In this document: piece by piece, positions 1 through 6,750 of the stretch | How positions within the stretch are numbered: the stretch's first letter is position 1 | Layout: each line of letters begins with the position of its first letter | Assembly: GCA_021808185.1 (NCBI GenBank) | Contig: JAKBCB010000144.1 | Span: forward strand, 1-8,648 | Origin: Pseudomonadota bacterium | GTDB taxonomy: Bacteria; Pseudomonadota; Alphaproteobacteria; Acetobacterales; Acetobacteraceae | DNA length: 8,648 nt | Direction of reading: 5' to 3' | Notes under the pieces: generated by a model | Databases searched by the model: none | Told to the model about the DNA's origin: nothing | The model's input: the letters and a program-made list of their open reading frames with translations, nothing else | Made by a program: the position numbers and the translations under genes

Positions 1-62
1 AGGTCGGCGCAATGTAGCCGGCACCACCGACGCGCGCGGCAAGACAGGGGGAAACACAGCAG

Positions 63-830
63 ATGCGTGGGCTGAAGGGAAAGGTTGCCGCCCTGACCGG
101 CGGTGGCTCCGGGATCGGCAGGGCCGCGGCATTGCGGCTGGGTGAGGAAGGCTGCCGCATGGCGGTGATCGATCGCAACGAGGCCGCCGCGAACAAGACC
201 GCCGACGAGATCCGCGCGGCCGGCGGCATCGCCCTTGCGATCACCGCCGATGTCGCCATCGAGGCCGAGATCGCGGCGGCGTTCATGCGCGTGATCGAGG
301 CATACGGGTGCCTGGACATCCTCGTGGCCAACGCCGGCATCTTCTCCGCCGAGCGTGACGGAAAGGTGCATACGGTGGACAAGTCCGTGTGGGACGAGAT
401 CGTCGGCGTCAACCTGACCGGCATGTTCCTCACCTGCAAGCACGGCGTCACGGCGATGCGCGCGACAGCGAACGGTGGGGCGGTGGTCATCACCGGATCG
501 CCCACCGGGATTTTCGGGGTCACGCCGCAAAGTGTGGCCTACAGCTCCAGCAAGGGCGGCGTACACGGGCTTGCGCGCGTGATGGCGGTGGACTACGCGC
601 CGGACGGCATTCGCGTGAACGTCGTCGTGCCGGGCTTCACCCTTTCGCCCATAGTGCATGAACTGGTGGCCGACCCGGCGGTGTACGAGCCGCTGGTTCG
701 CTCGATTCCGCTGCGCCGTGGCGCGCAGCCGGAGGAACTGGCCGGGGCCATCGCGTTCCTGGCCTCCGACGATGCCTCGTACATGACCGGCTCGCTGATG
801 TTCGTCGATGGCGGCATGACGGCGGTCTAA
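63..830 (+). CDS. SDR family NAD(P)-dependent oxidoreductase
   Basis: A 255-residue classical short-chain dehydrogenase/reductase, the normal size for the family. The cofactor motif TGGGSGIG is at residues 12-19. Asp37 at the end of the second strand favours NAD(H) over NADP(H). The structural motif NAG is at 90-92. The probable catalytic set is Asn117, Ser146, Tyr160 and Lys164 (YSSSK). The C-terminal VDGG motif is at about 248-251. The start follows an AGGGGGA Shine-Dalgarno at 46-52. The product should be a soluble cytoplasmic enzyme that interconverts an alcohol and a ketone. The sequence does not fix the substrate. It sits 44 bases before a sugar-type ABC importer, so oxidation of an imported sugar, sugar acid or polyol is the likeliest role (inference). 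Family assignment is very secure; substrate is unknown. Confidence 0.95.
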   Translation: MRGLKGKVAALTGGGSGIGRAAALRLGEEGCRMAVIDRNEAAANKTADEIRAAGGIALAITADVAIEAEIAAAFMRVIEAYGCLDILVANAGIFSAERDGKVHTVDKSVWDEIVGVNLTGMFLTCKHGVTAMRATANGGAVVITGSPTGIFGVTPQSVAYSSSKGGVHGLARVMAVDYAPDGIRVNVVVPGFTLSPIVHELVADPAVYEPLVRSIPLRRGAQPEELAGAIAFLASDDASYMTGSLMFVDGGMTAV

Positions 831-874
831 GGGCGGACGACAGCAAAAAGACTGCACAACACAGGGAGGAAGAA

Positions 875-1948
875 ATGTCACGAACCAGACAGGCCGCGTC
901 CGTCGCGGCGGCGGTGCTTGCCGCGCTCGCGTTCTGCGGCCTGCCGGCGCGGGCCCAGGATGTGACCGTCGGCTTCGTCACCCACGCGCAGGGCAATCCG
1001 TTCATCCAGCAGATCGTCGATGGCGCGCAGGCGGCGGCCGACGATCTCGGCGTGAAGCTGGCCGTCGCGCAGAAATCCGGCGGCGATCCGGAGGCGCAGT
1101 TGCGCGCGGTGCAGAATTTCGTCAGCTCCGGCGTGCAGGGCGTCGCGACCTCGGTGCCTGGCGAGTCGATGGCGAAAGGGCTCAACGACCTCGTCGCCAG
1201 CGGCGTGCCGATCGCGCAGTACAACCTGCTCGCCGCCTCGGTGAAGGCTGCGTATGTCGGCGAGAAATCGGTGGAGAGCGGGCGTATACTCGGCCGCATG
1301 ATCGTCGAAAAAATGGGCGGCGCGTCGGCCAAGGGCACGGTGGTGATCGGCAACTGCTTTCCGGGATTCCCGGTGCTGGAGAACCGGGCCAAGGGCGTCG
1401 AGGAGTCTCTGAAGAAGGCCCCGGGATTGAAGGTGCTCGGGCCGTTCGACGTGAAGGTGAGCGCCGTCGAGAACTACAACCACTGGGAACAGCTCTATGC
1501 CGCGAACCCCGACGCCGCCGCGATGATCGGGCTGTGCGCGCCGGATGTCGCGAGCTTGGGCAAGCTGAACGCGGCCAATGGCGACAAGTTCATCGCCGGC
1601 GGCTACGACCTGACCGAGGAGAACCTCGCCGCCATCAAGGGCGGGCACGCCTATGTCACGCTGGGACAGAGCGCGTTCGTGCAAGGCTATCTGCCGGTCG
1701 CGCTGCTGGTGGATGCGATCAAGACCAAGAAGCCGACGCCCGTCGGGTTCTTCAACTCCGGCACGCAGATCGTCACCGCCGACAGCGTCGATATGGGCAA
1801 CAATCTGCCGAAGATCACCTTCGCGCAGGCGCAGGCCATGGCGGCCGATCCGAAGGCCACCGCCGCCTACTACAAGCCCTGGACCAAGACGCTGGCCGGC
1901 GCCGGGCTGATGGCCGGTATGCAACCGATCGCCGCCGAGTCCGAGTGA
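875..1948 (+). CDS. Sugar-type ABC transporter substrate-binding protein (RbsB-like, periplasmic)
   Basis: A 357-residue periplasmic binding protein of the Peripla_BP_4/RbsB type, which captures a sugar-like ligand and delivers it to the permease. Residues 1-27 form a signal peptide: an Arg-containing start, a hydrophobic Ala/Val/Leu core, and an ARA cleavage site before Gln28. No lipobox is seen around Cys21, so it is probably a soluble protein cut by signal peptidase I. The first lobe opens with the family pattern VGFVTHAQGNPFIQQIVDGA (32-51). The motif GGYDLTEENLAAIKGG (242-257) matches the RbsB segment that carries a ligand-contacting Asp. It is longer than ribose-binding protein (about 296 residues), mainly through a C-terminal tail after about 310. 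The start is set by a strong Shine-Dalgarno, AGGGAGGA at 863-870. The ligand cannot be named; pentose, deoxysugar or polyol are all possible. Confidence 0.95.
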   Translation: MSRTRQAASVAAAVLAALAFCGLPARAQDVTVGFVTHAQGNPFIQQIVDGAQAAADDLGVKLAVAQKSGGDPEAQLRAVQNFVSSGVQGVATSVPGESMAKGLNDLVASGVPIAQYNLLAASVKAAYVGEKSVESGRILGRMIVEKMGGASAKGTVVIGNCFPGFPVLENRAKGVEESLKKAPGLKVLGPFDVKVSAVENYNHWEQLYAANPDAAAMIGLCAPDVASLGKLNAANGDKFIAGGYDLTEENLAAIKGGHAYVTLGQSAFVQGYLPVALLVDAIKTKKPTPVGFFNSGTQIVTADSVDMGNNLPKITFAQAQAMAADPKATAAYYKPWTKTLAGAGLMAGMQPIAAESE

Positions 1949-1967
1949 TCTGCGTGGCAAGCGGATG

Positions 1968-1991
1968 GGGGGCGGCCGGAAGGCCGCTCCC
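1968..1991 (+). promoter_or_regulatory. Strong RNA hairpin with GGAA tetraloop between binding-protein and ATPase genes
   Basis: The arms 1968-1977 and 1982-1991 pair over 10 positions (nine Watson-Crick pairs, one G-U at 1971/1988) and close a GGAA loop of the stable GNRA class. The structure lies 19 bases after the binding-protein stop and 8 bases before the ATPase Shine-Dalgarno. No run of T follows, so it is not a standard intrinsic terminator. Hairpins in this position in importer operons (the malE-malF region is the known example) can protect the upstream message from 3' decay and keep binding protein in excess. That role here is inference. Confidence 0.6.
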
Positions 1992-1999
1992 GCGTTGTT

Positions 2000-2003
2000 G
2001 AGG
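2000..2003 (+). promoter_or_regulatory. Ribosome binding site of the ABC ATPase gene
   Basis: GAGG lies 5 bases before ATG 2009. It favours that ATG over the in-frame GTG codons at 2003 and 2006, which overlap or directly abut the site. Confidence 0.6.
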
Positions 2004-2008
2004 TGGTG

Positions 2009-3541
2009 ATGGCCGATACGCCGCTCGTGGCGGTGCACGCGCTCGCGAAGCGGTACGGCGGCGTGGTTGCCCTGGACAACATGAATCTGGAGGTACGGCG
2101 CGGCACCATCCATGCCGTGGTCGGCGAGAACGGCGCCGGTAAGTCCACCCTGATGAAGATCCTGGCCGGCGCCACGCGACCGGACAGCGGAACCATCGCG
2201 CTGGACGGGCAGCAGGTGGCGATCGACACACCGAACGCAGCACGCCGGCGCGGGATCGGCATCGTCTATCAGGAACTCAGCCTTTTCCCGCAACGCTCCG
2301 TGCTCGCCAATCTGTTCGTCAACCGTGAGCCGACGCGCGGCGGCCTCGTCTCGGTGCGGGCGATGGAGGCGCGCAGCCGCGATCTGCTCGACCGGCTTGG
2401 CCTGCATGTGGACGTGCACGCGCCGGTCGGCCGGCTCAGCATCGGCGAGCAGCAACTGGTCGAACTCTGCCGCGTGCTGCTGGAGGAGCCGCGTCTGCTG
2501 ATCCTCGACGAGCCGAACTCGGCGCTGAACAAGCGCGAGACCGAGCGGCTGTTCGCGGTGCTGCGGCAGCTCAGCGCGCGCGGCATCACGATGCTGTACG
2601 TCTCGCACCGGCTGGAGGAAGTGTTCGCGATCTGCGACCGCGTCACCATCACCCGCAACGGGCGCGACGTGCTGACGAAGGATCGCGCCGAACTGAGCAT
2701 CCCCGAGGTGATCGAGGGCATGATCGGCGTCCGGCACGACCTGCTGTTCCCGCCGCCGTTGCCGCGCGGTGCCGGGGCCGCCGCTGAGCGGATCGTCGTG
2801 CAAGGCTTGAGCAACGATACCCTCCACGACATCAGCTTCAGCGCGCGCGCGGGGGAGATCGTGGGCCTCGCGGGGCTCGAAGGATCGGGTGTGTCGAACC
2901 TGCTCGGTGTCCTGTTCGGCACCGAGCGCGCGCGCGCCGGCACGGTGACGTATCCGGACGCGCGCGGGCTGCCCAGAAGCCCCACCGACGCCGCGCGGCG
3001 CGGCGTATGCCTGGTGCCGGCGGACCGGCGGCGCAACGGGCTGATGCTCGACAAGAGCATCCTGTTCAACATCAGCCAGATCGTCGTCGGCACGCAGCGC
3101 GGGAACGGGTGGTGGTACAGCCAGACCCGCGCGTTGCAGCGTGCGACACGGCAGATCGACAGTCTGCGCATCAAGGCACGCTCGCCCTACAGCCTCGCCA
3201 ACGAACTCTCCGGCGGCAACCAGCAGAAGGTTGTCGTCGGCAAGTGGCTGGAGATCGGGCCGAAAGTGTTCCTGCTCGACGATCCCACGCGCGGTGTCGA
3301 TATCGGCGCCAAGCGCGAAATTTACGGGCTGATCCGCAAGATGTCGGCCGATGGCGGAATTGTGCTGTTCAGCTCGACCGAGTTGCCGGAACTGATCGGG
3401 CTGTGCGACCGGATTCTCGTGCTCTACCAGGGACGGCTGGCGGGCGAACTCGCGGGCGACGGCATCGACAGCCGCACGCTGCTGCATATGATCAACACCG
3501 CCGAGTTGCCGACGGGCGCCGACGCGGTGGACGAAAGGTGA
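2009..3541 (+). CDS. Sugar ABC transporter ATP-binding protein, two ATPase domains (RbsA/XylG/MglA-like)
   Basis: A 510-residue cytoplasmic ATPase that powers import through the adjacent permease. It is a tandem protein, as usual for CUT2 importers. Domain 1: Walker A GENGAGKST (39-47), Q-loop YQE (87-89), signature LSIGEQQ (143-149), Walker B LLILDE (163-168), switch His200. Domain 2: degenerate P-loop GLEGSGVSN without the Lys (289-297), which is normal for RbsA-type second domains, then PADRRRNG (337-344), signature LSGGNQQK (400-407) and FLLDDPTRGVDIGAK (421-435). In domain 2 the Walker B Glu position is Asp425, and domain 1 has DEPNSAL where DEPTSAL is more usual. ATG 2009 was chosen because GAGG at 2000-2003 is well spaced; GTG 2003 would add two residues. 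The family is certain; the sugar is not determined. Confidence 0.95.
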   Translation: MADTPLVAVHALAKRYGGVVALDNMNLEVRRGTIHAVVGENGAGKSTLMKILAGATRPDSGTIALDGQQVAIDTPNAARRRGIGIVYQELSLFPQRSVLANLFVNREPTRGGLVSVRAMEARSRDLLDRLGLHVDVHAPVGRLSIGEQQLVELCRVLLEEPRLLILDEPNSALNKRETERLFAVLRQLSARGITMLYVSHRLEEVFAICDRVTITRNGRDVLTKDRAELSIPEVIEGMIGVRHDLLFPPPLPRGAGAAAERIVVQGLSNDTLHDISFSARAGEIVGLAGLEGSGVSNLLGVLFGTERARAGTVTYPDARGLPRSPTDAARRGVCLVPADRRRNGLMLDKSILFNISQIVVGTQRGNGWWYSQTRALQRATRQIDSLRIKARSPYSLANELSGGNQQKVVVGKWLEIGPKVFLLDDPTRGVDIGAKREIYGLIRKMSADGGIVLFSSTELPELIGLCDRILVLYQGRLAGELAGDGIDSRTLLHMINTAELPTGADAVDER

Positions 3542-3545
3542 TGCG

Positions 3546-4562
3546 ATGACAGAGTCGGTTCCCCCCGCGCCCGTCGCGGCGGCAGCTTCCCGCCCACGGC
3601 GCTTGCCGGAGGAACTCGGCGTGATCGTGGCGCTGGCGGTGATGATGACGGTGATCGGCGTCGCCCGGCCGCGCTTCCTCAATCCGCTCAACCTGCTGAC
3701 CATTCTCGGTCACACCACGTTCCTCGGCATGCTCGCGGTCGGCATGGTGTTCCTGCTGGCGATCCGCGAGATCGACCTGTCCGTGGGCTGGATCTTCAAT
3801 TTTTCGGCAGTGCTGACGGCGCTGCTGATGGTGGCGGGGCTGGACCCGTGGCTGTGCGCGGTGGCGGGCGTGGGGTTCGGCGCCGTGCTCGGGCTGATGA
3901 ACGGGCTGCTCGCGGTGGTGCTGCGGCTGCCCGCGATCATCGTCACGCTCGGCACGTTCTCGATGTTCCAGGGGCTTTCGCTGGTCGTCAACAACGGCCG
4001 CGCGGTGGTGCCCCCAAACCAGGACAGCAGCTTTTTCACCGCCGTCTCGGCCAAGCTGTTCGGCGTGCTGCCGGTGCCGGCGGTGATCTTTCTGATCCTG
4101 GTGGCGGTGATGCACCTGCTGCTGCATCGCACCCGCTTCGGCTATCGCGTGCAGGCAGTCGGCAGCAATCCCGAAGCGGCCGAGTTGGCCGGCATTGCCA
4201 ACTCGGCTGTCCGGCTGCAAACGCTGGTGCTGATGGGGGCGATCTGCGGCCTGTCCGGTGCCATGTATGTCGGGTTTCGCGGTGCCATCGACCCGAACGA
4301 GGGATCGGATTTCGTGCTTGTCGTCGTGGCCGCCGTCATCATCGGTGGCACGCCGCTTTCCGGCGGCTCCGGTACCGTGATCGGCGCCATGGTGGGCACG
4401 CTGATCATTCAGGTCATCAGCAGCGGCCTGATCTTCTTCGGCATCGACGCGACCTGGAGCACCTTCGTCACCGGGGCGGTGATCGTGCTTGCGGTCTCGC
4501 TCGATCAGTTGGTGAAATACCAGCGCCAGCGCCGCGCCAAACGGGCCACGCCCGGCATCTGA
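3546..4562 (+). CDS. Sugar ABC transporter permease (RbsC-like, BPD_transp_2 family)
   Basis: A 338-residue inner-membrane permease forming the translocation pathway of the importer. After a Pro/Ala/Arg-rich cytoplasmic start, about ten hydrophobic segments can be picked out, roughly at 24-42, 48-72, 82-100, 102-123, 127-148, 174-193, 224-244, 255-270, 274-293 and 303-320. Family marks are IDLSVG (76-81), the cytoplasmic coupling loop VGSNPEAAELAGI (205-217) that contacts the ATPase, and the glycine-rich IIGGTPLSGGSG (265-276). It starts 4 bases after the ATPase stop with AGG at 3536-3538 as ribosome site, so translation of the two is probably coupled. The C-terminus is basic (KYQRQRRAKR), in line with the positive-inside rule. 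Length matches RbsC-type permeases (about 320-340). Confidence 0.95.
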   Translation: MTESVPPAPVAAAASRPRRLPEELGVIVALAVMMTVIGVARPRFLNPLNLLTILGHTTFLGMLAVGMVFLLAIREIDLSVGWIFNFSAVLTALLMVAGLDPWLCAVAGVGFGAVLGLMNGLLAVVLRLPAIIVTLGTFSMFQGLSLVVNNGRAVVPPNQDSSFFTAVSAKLFGVLPVPAVIFLILVAVMHLLLHRTRFGYRVQAVGSNPEAAELAGIANSAVRLQTLVLMGAICGLSGAMYVGFRGAIDPNEGSDFVLVVVAAVIIGGTPLSGGSGTVIGAMVGTLIIQVISSGLIFFGIDATWSTFVTGAVIVLAVSLDQLVKYQRQRRAKRATPGI

Positions 4563-4590
4563 CCGCGCCGATCCACCTGGAGAAGCCGAC

Positions 4591-6177
4591 ATGACGCAGA
4601 CGACCAGCTTCAGCGCCATCTACGCCTTCGGCGACAGCCTGTCCGACGCGGGCAACCTCTCCAATGCCACAACCGCGATCGGCGCCACCGAGCCGGTGGC
4701 GCCGCCCTATTACCAAGAAACCTACAGCGTGCTCGGCCCGATCACGACGGACGGCACGGTGTTCAGCAACGGGCCGACCTGGGTGCAGGATCTCTCGCTC
4801 TCGCTCGGCCTCGGCACGCTGGAGCCGAGCCTGCTCGGCGGCACCGATTTCGCCTATGGCGGGGCGGAGACCGGATCGACCCCGCAGAACGCGGGCCAGA
4901 CCGACCTCACGGCGATTTCGCTACCCTCGCAACTCGTCACGTTCGAGGCGCAGCCCGGCGCCGTGCCGGCCAGCGCGCTGTTCACGATGTGGATCGGCTC
5001 GAACGACATTCTCGACATCCTGAACAAGCCGACCCTGACCGCCGCGCAACAGGCAACCGACGTCACCGACGCGGTGAACAACGAGATGAACGCGATCGGC
5101 GAACTGGTCAAAGACGGCGCGAAGCACATGCTGGTGGTCGATCTGCCCGACCTCGGCAAGACGCCGGAGGTGATGACCGGCGCGGCCAACGGCGGCAACA
5201 CGCCGTCCGCCAGTCTGGACGCGCTCGCCTCCGGCCTCGCCGCTTCCTACAATACGCAGTTAAACGCCGATCTTTACGCGTTCTTGCAGACCCACAGCCT
5301 GGATCTGCACATTCTCGATACGTACGCGATCATCGACAACGCCGTCACCAATCCCTCCGCCTACGGGCTGACGAACGTCACCACACCGGTCTGGAGCGGC
5401 AATTTCACCTCGTCGAGCAGTGGCTCGCTGGTTGCCACCGGGCAGGCGGCGCAGGACCAGTATCTGTTCTTCGATCACGTCCACCCGACGGAGACGGGCC
5501 ATTCCGTCATCGCCGCCGCCGCCGCCGCCGTGCTGCAACAGCCGCCCGCCTGCTTCGCGGCCGGCACCCGCATTCTGACCGAGTCCGGCGAGGTACCGGT
5601 GGAGGCGCTGCGCGTGGGCGATATGGTGCGCAGGGCAGATGGCGCGGGGCTCGCGCCGGTGGTCTGGCTCGGGCATCGCCGCGTCGATTGCCGCAGGCAT
5701 TACCGGCCGGAGGACGCGCACCCCGTGCGCGTAGCGGCAGGCGCCTTCGGCCTCGGCCGCCCGCACCGCGACCTGCTGCTCTCGCCGGACCATGCGGTGT
5801 TCGTGGACGGGGTGCTGATCCCGGTGCGCTACCTGCTGAACGACGCCACGATCCGCCAGGAAAGCACCGCGGCCGTGACCTACTGGCATGTCGAACTGCC
5901 GGCGCATGGCGTGTTGCTCGCCGAGGGGCTGCCCTGCGAGAGCTACCTCGACACCGGCAACCGCGCCGCCTTCGCCAATGGCGGCGCTGTGACCTTCGCC
6001 CCCCCCGGCTTCGCACATGCCGCGTGGTCGCGCGGCGGGTGCGCGCCGCTCGTCACCACGGGGAAGGCGCGCGACCGTGTGTACCGGCAGGTGCTGGCGC
6101 AGGCGTTCATGCTCGGCTGGCGCACGGCCGATGCCGGCGCCGGCGCCTGCCTGTGGCAAGCGCCGGAGGCAGCCTAG
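4591..6177 (+). CDS. SGNH/GDSL hydrolase fused to a C-terminal Hint (Hedgehog/intein) domain
   Basis: A 528-residue two-part protein. Residues 8-315 are an SGNH/GDSL esterase/lipase: GDSLSDAGN (14-22) with nucleophile Ser16, oxyanion-type Gly in FAYGGA (about 90), GSND (136-139) with Asn138, and DHVH (295-298) with Asp295 and His298. All four SGNH blocks are intact. An Ala-rich, Pro-containing linker (308-320) leads to a Hint_2-like domain opening at Cys321 (CFAAGTRILTESGEVPVEAL). This domain has SPDH (398-401), matching the Hedgehog TxxH motif with Ser for Thr, and a GLPCESYLDTGNR block (446-458). No C-terminal His-Asn plus Cys/Ser splice junction is seen, so cleavage before Cys321, not splicing, is expected. 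No signal peptide is visible. It begins 28 bases after the permease with GGAG at 4579-4582, so it is probably the last gene of the importer operon. Its ester substrate is unknown. Confidence 0.9.
   Translation: MTQTTSFSAIYAFGDSLSDAGNLSNATTAIGATEPVAPPYYQETYSVLGPITTDGTVFSNGPTWVQDLSLSLGLGTLEPSLLGGTDFAYGGAETGSTPQNAGQTDLTAISLPSQLVTFEAQPGAVPASALFTMWIGSNDILDILNKPTLTAAQQATDVTDAVNNEMNAIGELVKDGAKHMLVVDLPDLGKTPEVMTGAANGGNTPSASLDALASGLAASYNTQLNADLYAFLQTHSLDLHILDTYAIIDNAVTNPSAYGLTNVTTPVWSGNFTSSSSGSLVATGQAAQDQYLFFDHVHPTETGHSVIAAAAAAVLQQPPACFAAGTRILTESGEVPVEALRVGDMVRRADGAGLAPVVWLGHRRVDCRRHYRPEDAHPVRVAAGAFGLGRPHRDLLLSPDHAVFVDGVLIPVRYLLNDATIRQESTAAVTYWHVELPAHGVLLAEGLPCESYLDTGNRAAFANGGAVTFAPPGFAHAAWSRGGCAPLVTTGKARDRVYRQVLAQAFMLGWRTADAGAGACLWQAPEAA
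5512..5529 (+). repeat. Perfect (GCC)6 triplet repeat in the hydrolase-Hint linker
   Basis: Six identical GCC codons encode Ala308-Ala313, at the join between the GDSL domain and the Hint domain. Gain or loss of units would change linker length without shifting frame. It may equally be ordinary GC-rich alanine coding. Confidence 0.7.
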
Positions 6178-6623
6178 TACCGCTTGTACGGCAGAAACTT
6201 GCCCGACAAGGTCAGCTTCACCCGGTCGCCCTTCTGGTCCGGCTGGCGCTCCATCGTCATGTCGAAGTCGATGGCGCTCATGATGCCGTCGCCGAATTCC
6301 TCGTGGATCATTTCCTTCCACGTCGTGCCGTACACCAGCACCAGCTCGTAGAAGCGATAGATCAGCGGATCGGTCGGCACCTGCGTCGGCAGCGAGCCGC
6401 GATAGGGGATCTCCTGCAATGTCTCGATCTCCTCGGCCGACAGGCCGAGGATGGCGCCGGTCTTGGCCGCCGCCTCCGCCGTCATCGACATCTGGCCGAG
6501 GCAGGCGGCACAGGTCCACACCGGGGCGTGGCCGATGCGCGCGGCGAGGTCGGGCCAGCTCAGGCCGCGCTCCTTCTTCAGTTTGAGGATCTTGTGGCCG
6601 AGCGCGGTTTTGGCGTCGTTCAT
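6174..6623 (-). CDS. cynS: Cyanate hydratase (cyanase)
   Basis: A 149-residue cyanase, close to the 156 residues of E. coli CynS. The enzyme converts cyanate and bicarbonate to ammonia and CO2 in the cytoplasm, as a homodecamer in known cases. The catalytic trio is present: Arg90 and Glu93 in IYRFYE, and Ser116 in GDGIMSAIDF. Their spacing is identical to E. coli Arg96, Glu99 and Ser122. The N-terminal part is the helical domain (KLKKERGLSWPDLAARIG) and the C-terminus ends in the family-like GKFLPYKRY. A CAAC pair at 38-41 replaces largely non-Cys residues of the E. coli protein. The start is set by AAGGAG 5 bases upstream. The frame stays open far upstream across the amidase gene, but that extension has no homology-like motifs. 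No cynT carbonic anhydrase or cynR regulator is in the window. Confidence 0.97.
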   Translation of the reverse strand: MNDAKTALGHKILKLKKERGLSWPDLAARIGHAPVWTCAACLGQMSMTAEAAAKTGAILGLSAEEIETLQEIPYRGSLPTQVPTDPLIYRFYELVLVYGTTWKEMIHEEFGDGIMSAIDFDMTMERQPDQKGDRVKLTLSGKFLPYKRY

Positions 6624-6628
6624 GCGAT

Positions 6629-6634
6629 CTCCTT
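6629..6634 (-). promoter_or_regulatory. Ribosome binding site of cynS
   Basis: On the minus strand AAGGAG precedes ATG 6623 by 5 bases. This near-consensus site decides the cynS start against the much longer open frame that continues upstream. Confidence 0.75.
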
Positions 6635-6746
6635 GGCAGGGGCTGCCGATTGCGGGTCCGGGCGCATTGCAGCCCGCCGGCGCGCCTTGGCGCAATAGCC
6701 GGCGGTGCCGGGCACGGGCATACTCGCCGTCCCGTGCCGCCCAGTC

Positions 6747-6750
6747 GAGG
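6747..6750 (+). promoter_or_regulatory. Ribosome binding site of the amidase gene
   Basis: GAGG lies 8 bases before ATG 6759 and supports that start over ATG 6705, which would add 18 residues without family similarity. It falls inside a small dyad, CGAGG-AA-CCTCG (6746-6757), whose pairing could partly mask the site. Confidence 0.55.

Noticed and set aside
1..17. Possible 3' end of an upstream gene (an in-frame TAG at 15-17).
   Set aside because: Only four codons precede the stop. Nothing distinguishes it from chance, and the other two forward frames are also open here.
878..3703. A 941-codon open frame on the minus strand opposite the importer genes.
   Set aside because: It is antisense to three well-supported genes, rich in His, Arg, Asp and Gln, and shows no domain motif. 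Long antisense frames are expected with GC-rich third positions.
6136..6147. A perfect 12-bp palindrome (GGCGCCGGCGCC) near the end of the GDSL-Hint gene, considered as a terminator stem.
   Set aside because: It lies in coding sequence, leaves no proper loop when folded, and has no T-run. GC-rich Ala/Gly codons explain it.
4591..6177. A true intein in the GDSL gene.
   Set aside because: The Hint domain is C-terminal with no C-extein and no His-Asn plus Cys/Ser/Thr junction. The hydrolase is complete before Cys321, so splicing is not expected.
5260..6519. A 419-codon minus-strand frame overlapping GDSL-Hint and cynS.
   Set aside because: It is antisense to the Hint domain and out of frame with cynS, and has no coherent domain.
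4989..6698. A 569-codon plus-strand frame overlapping the GDSL-Hint gene and cynS.
   Set aside because: It is out of frame with the motif-bearing gene, Arg-rich, and crosses a convergent gene boundary.
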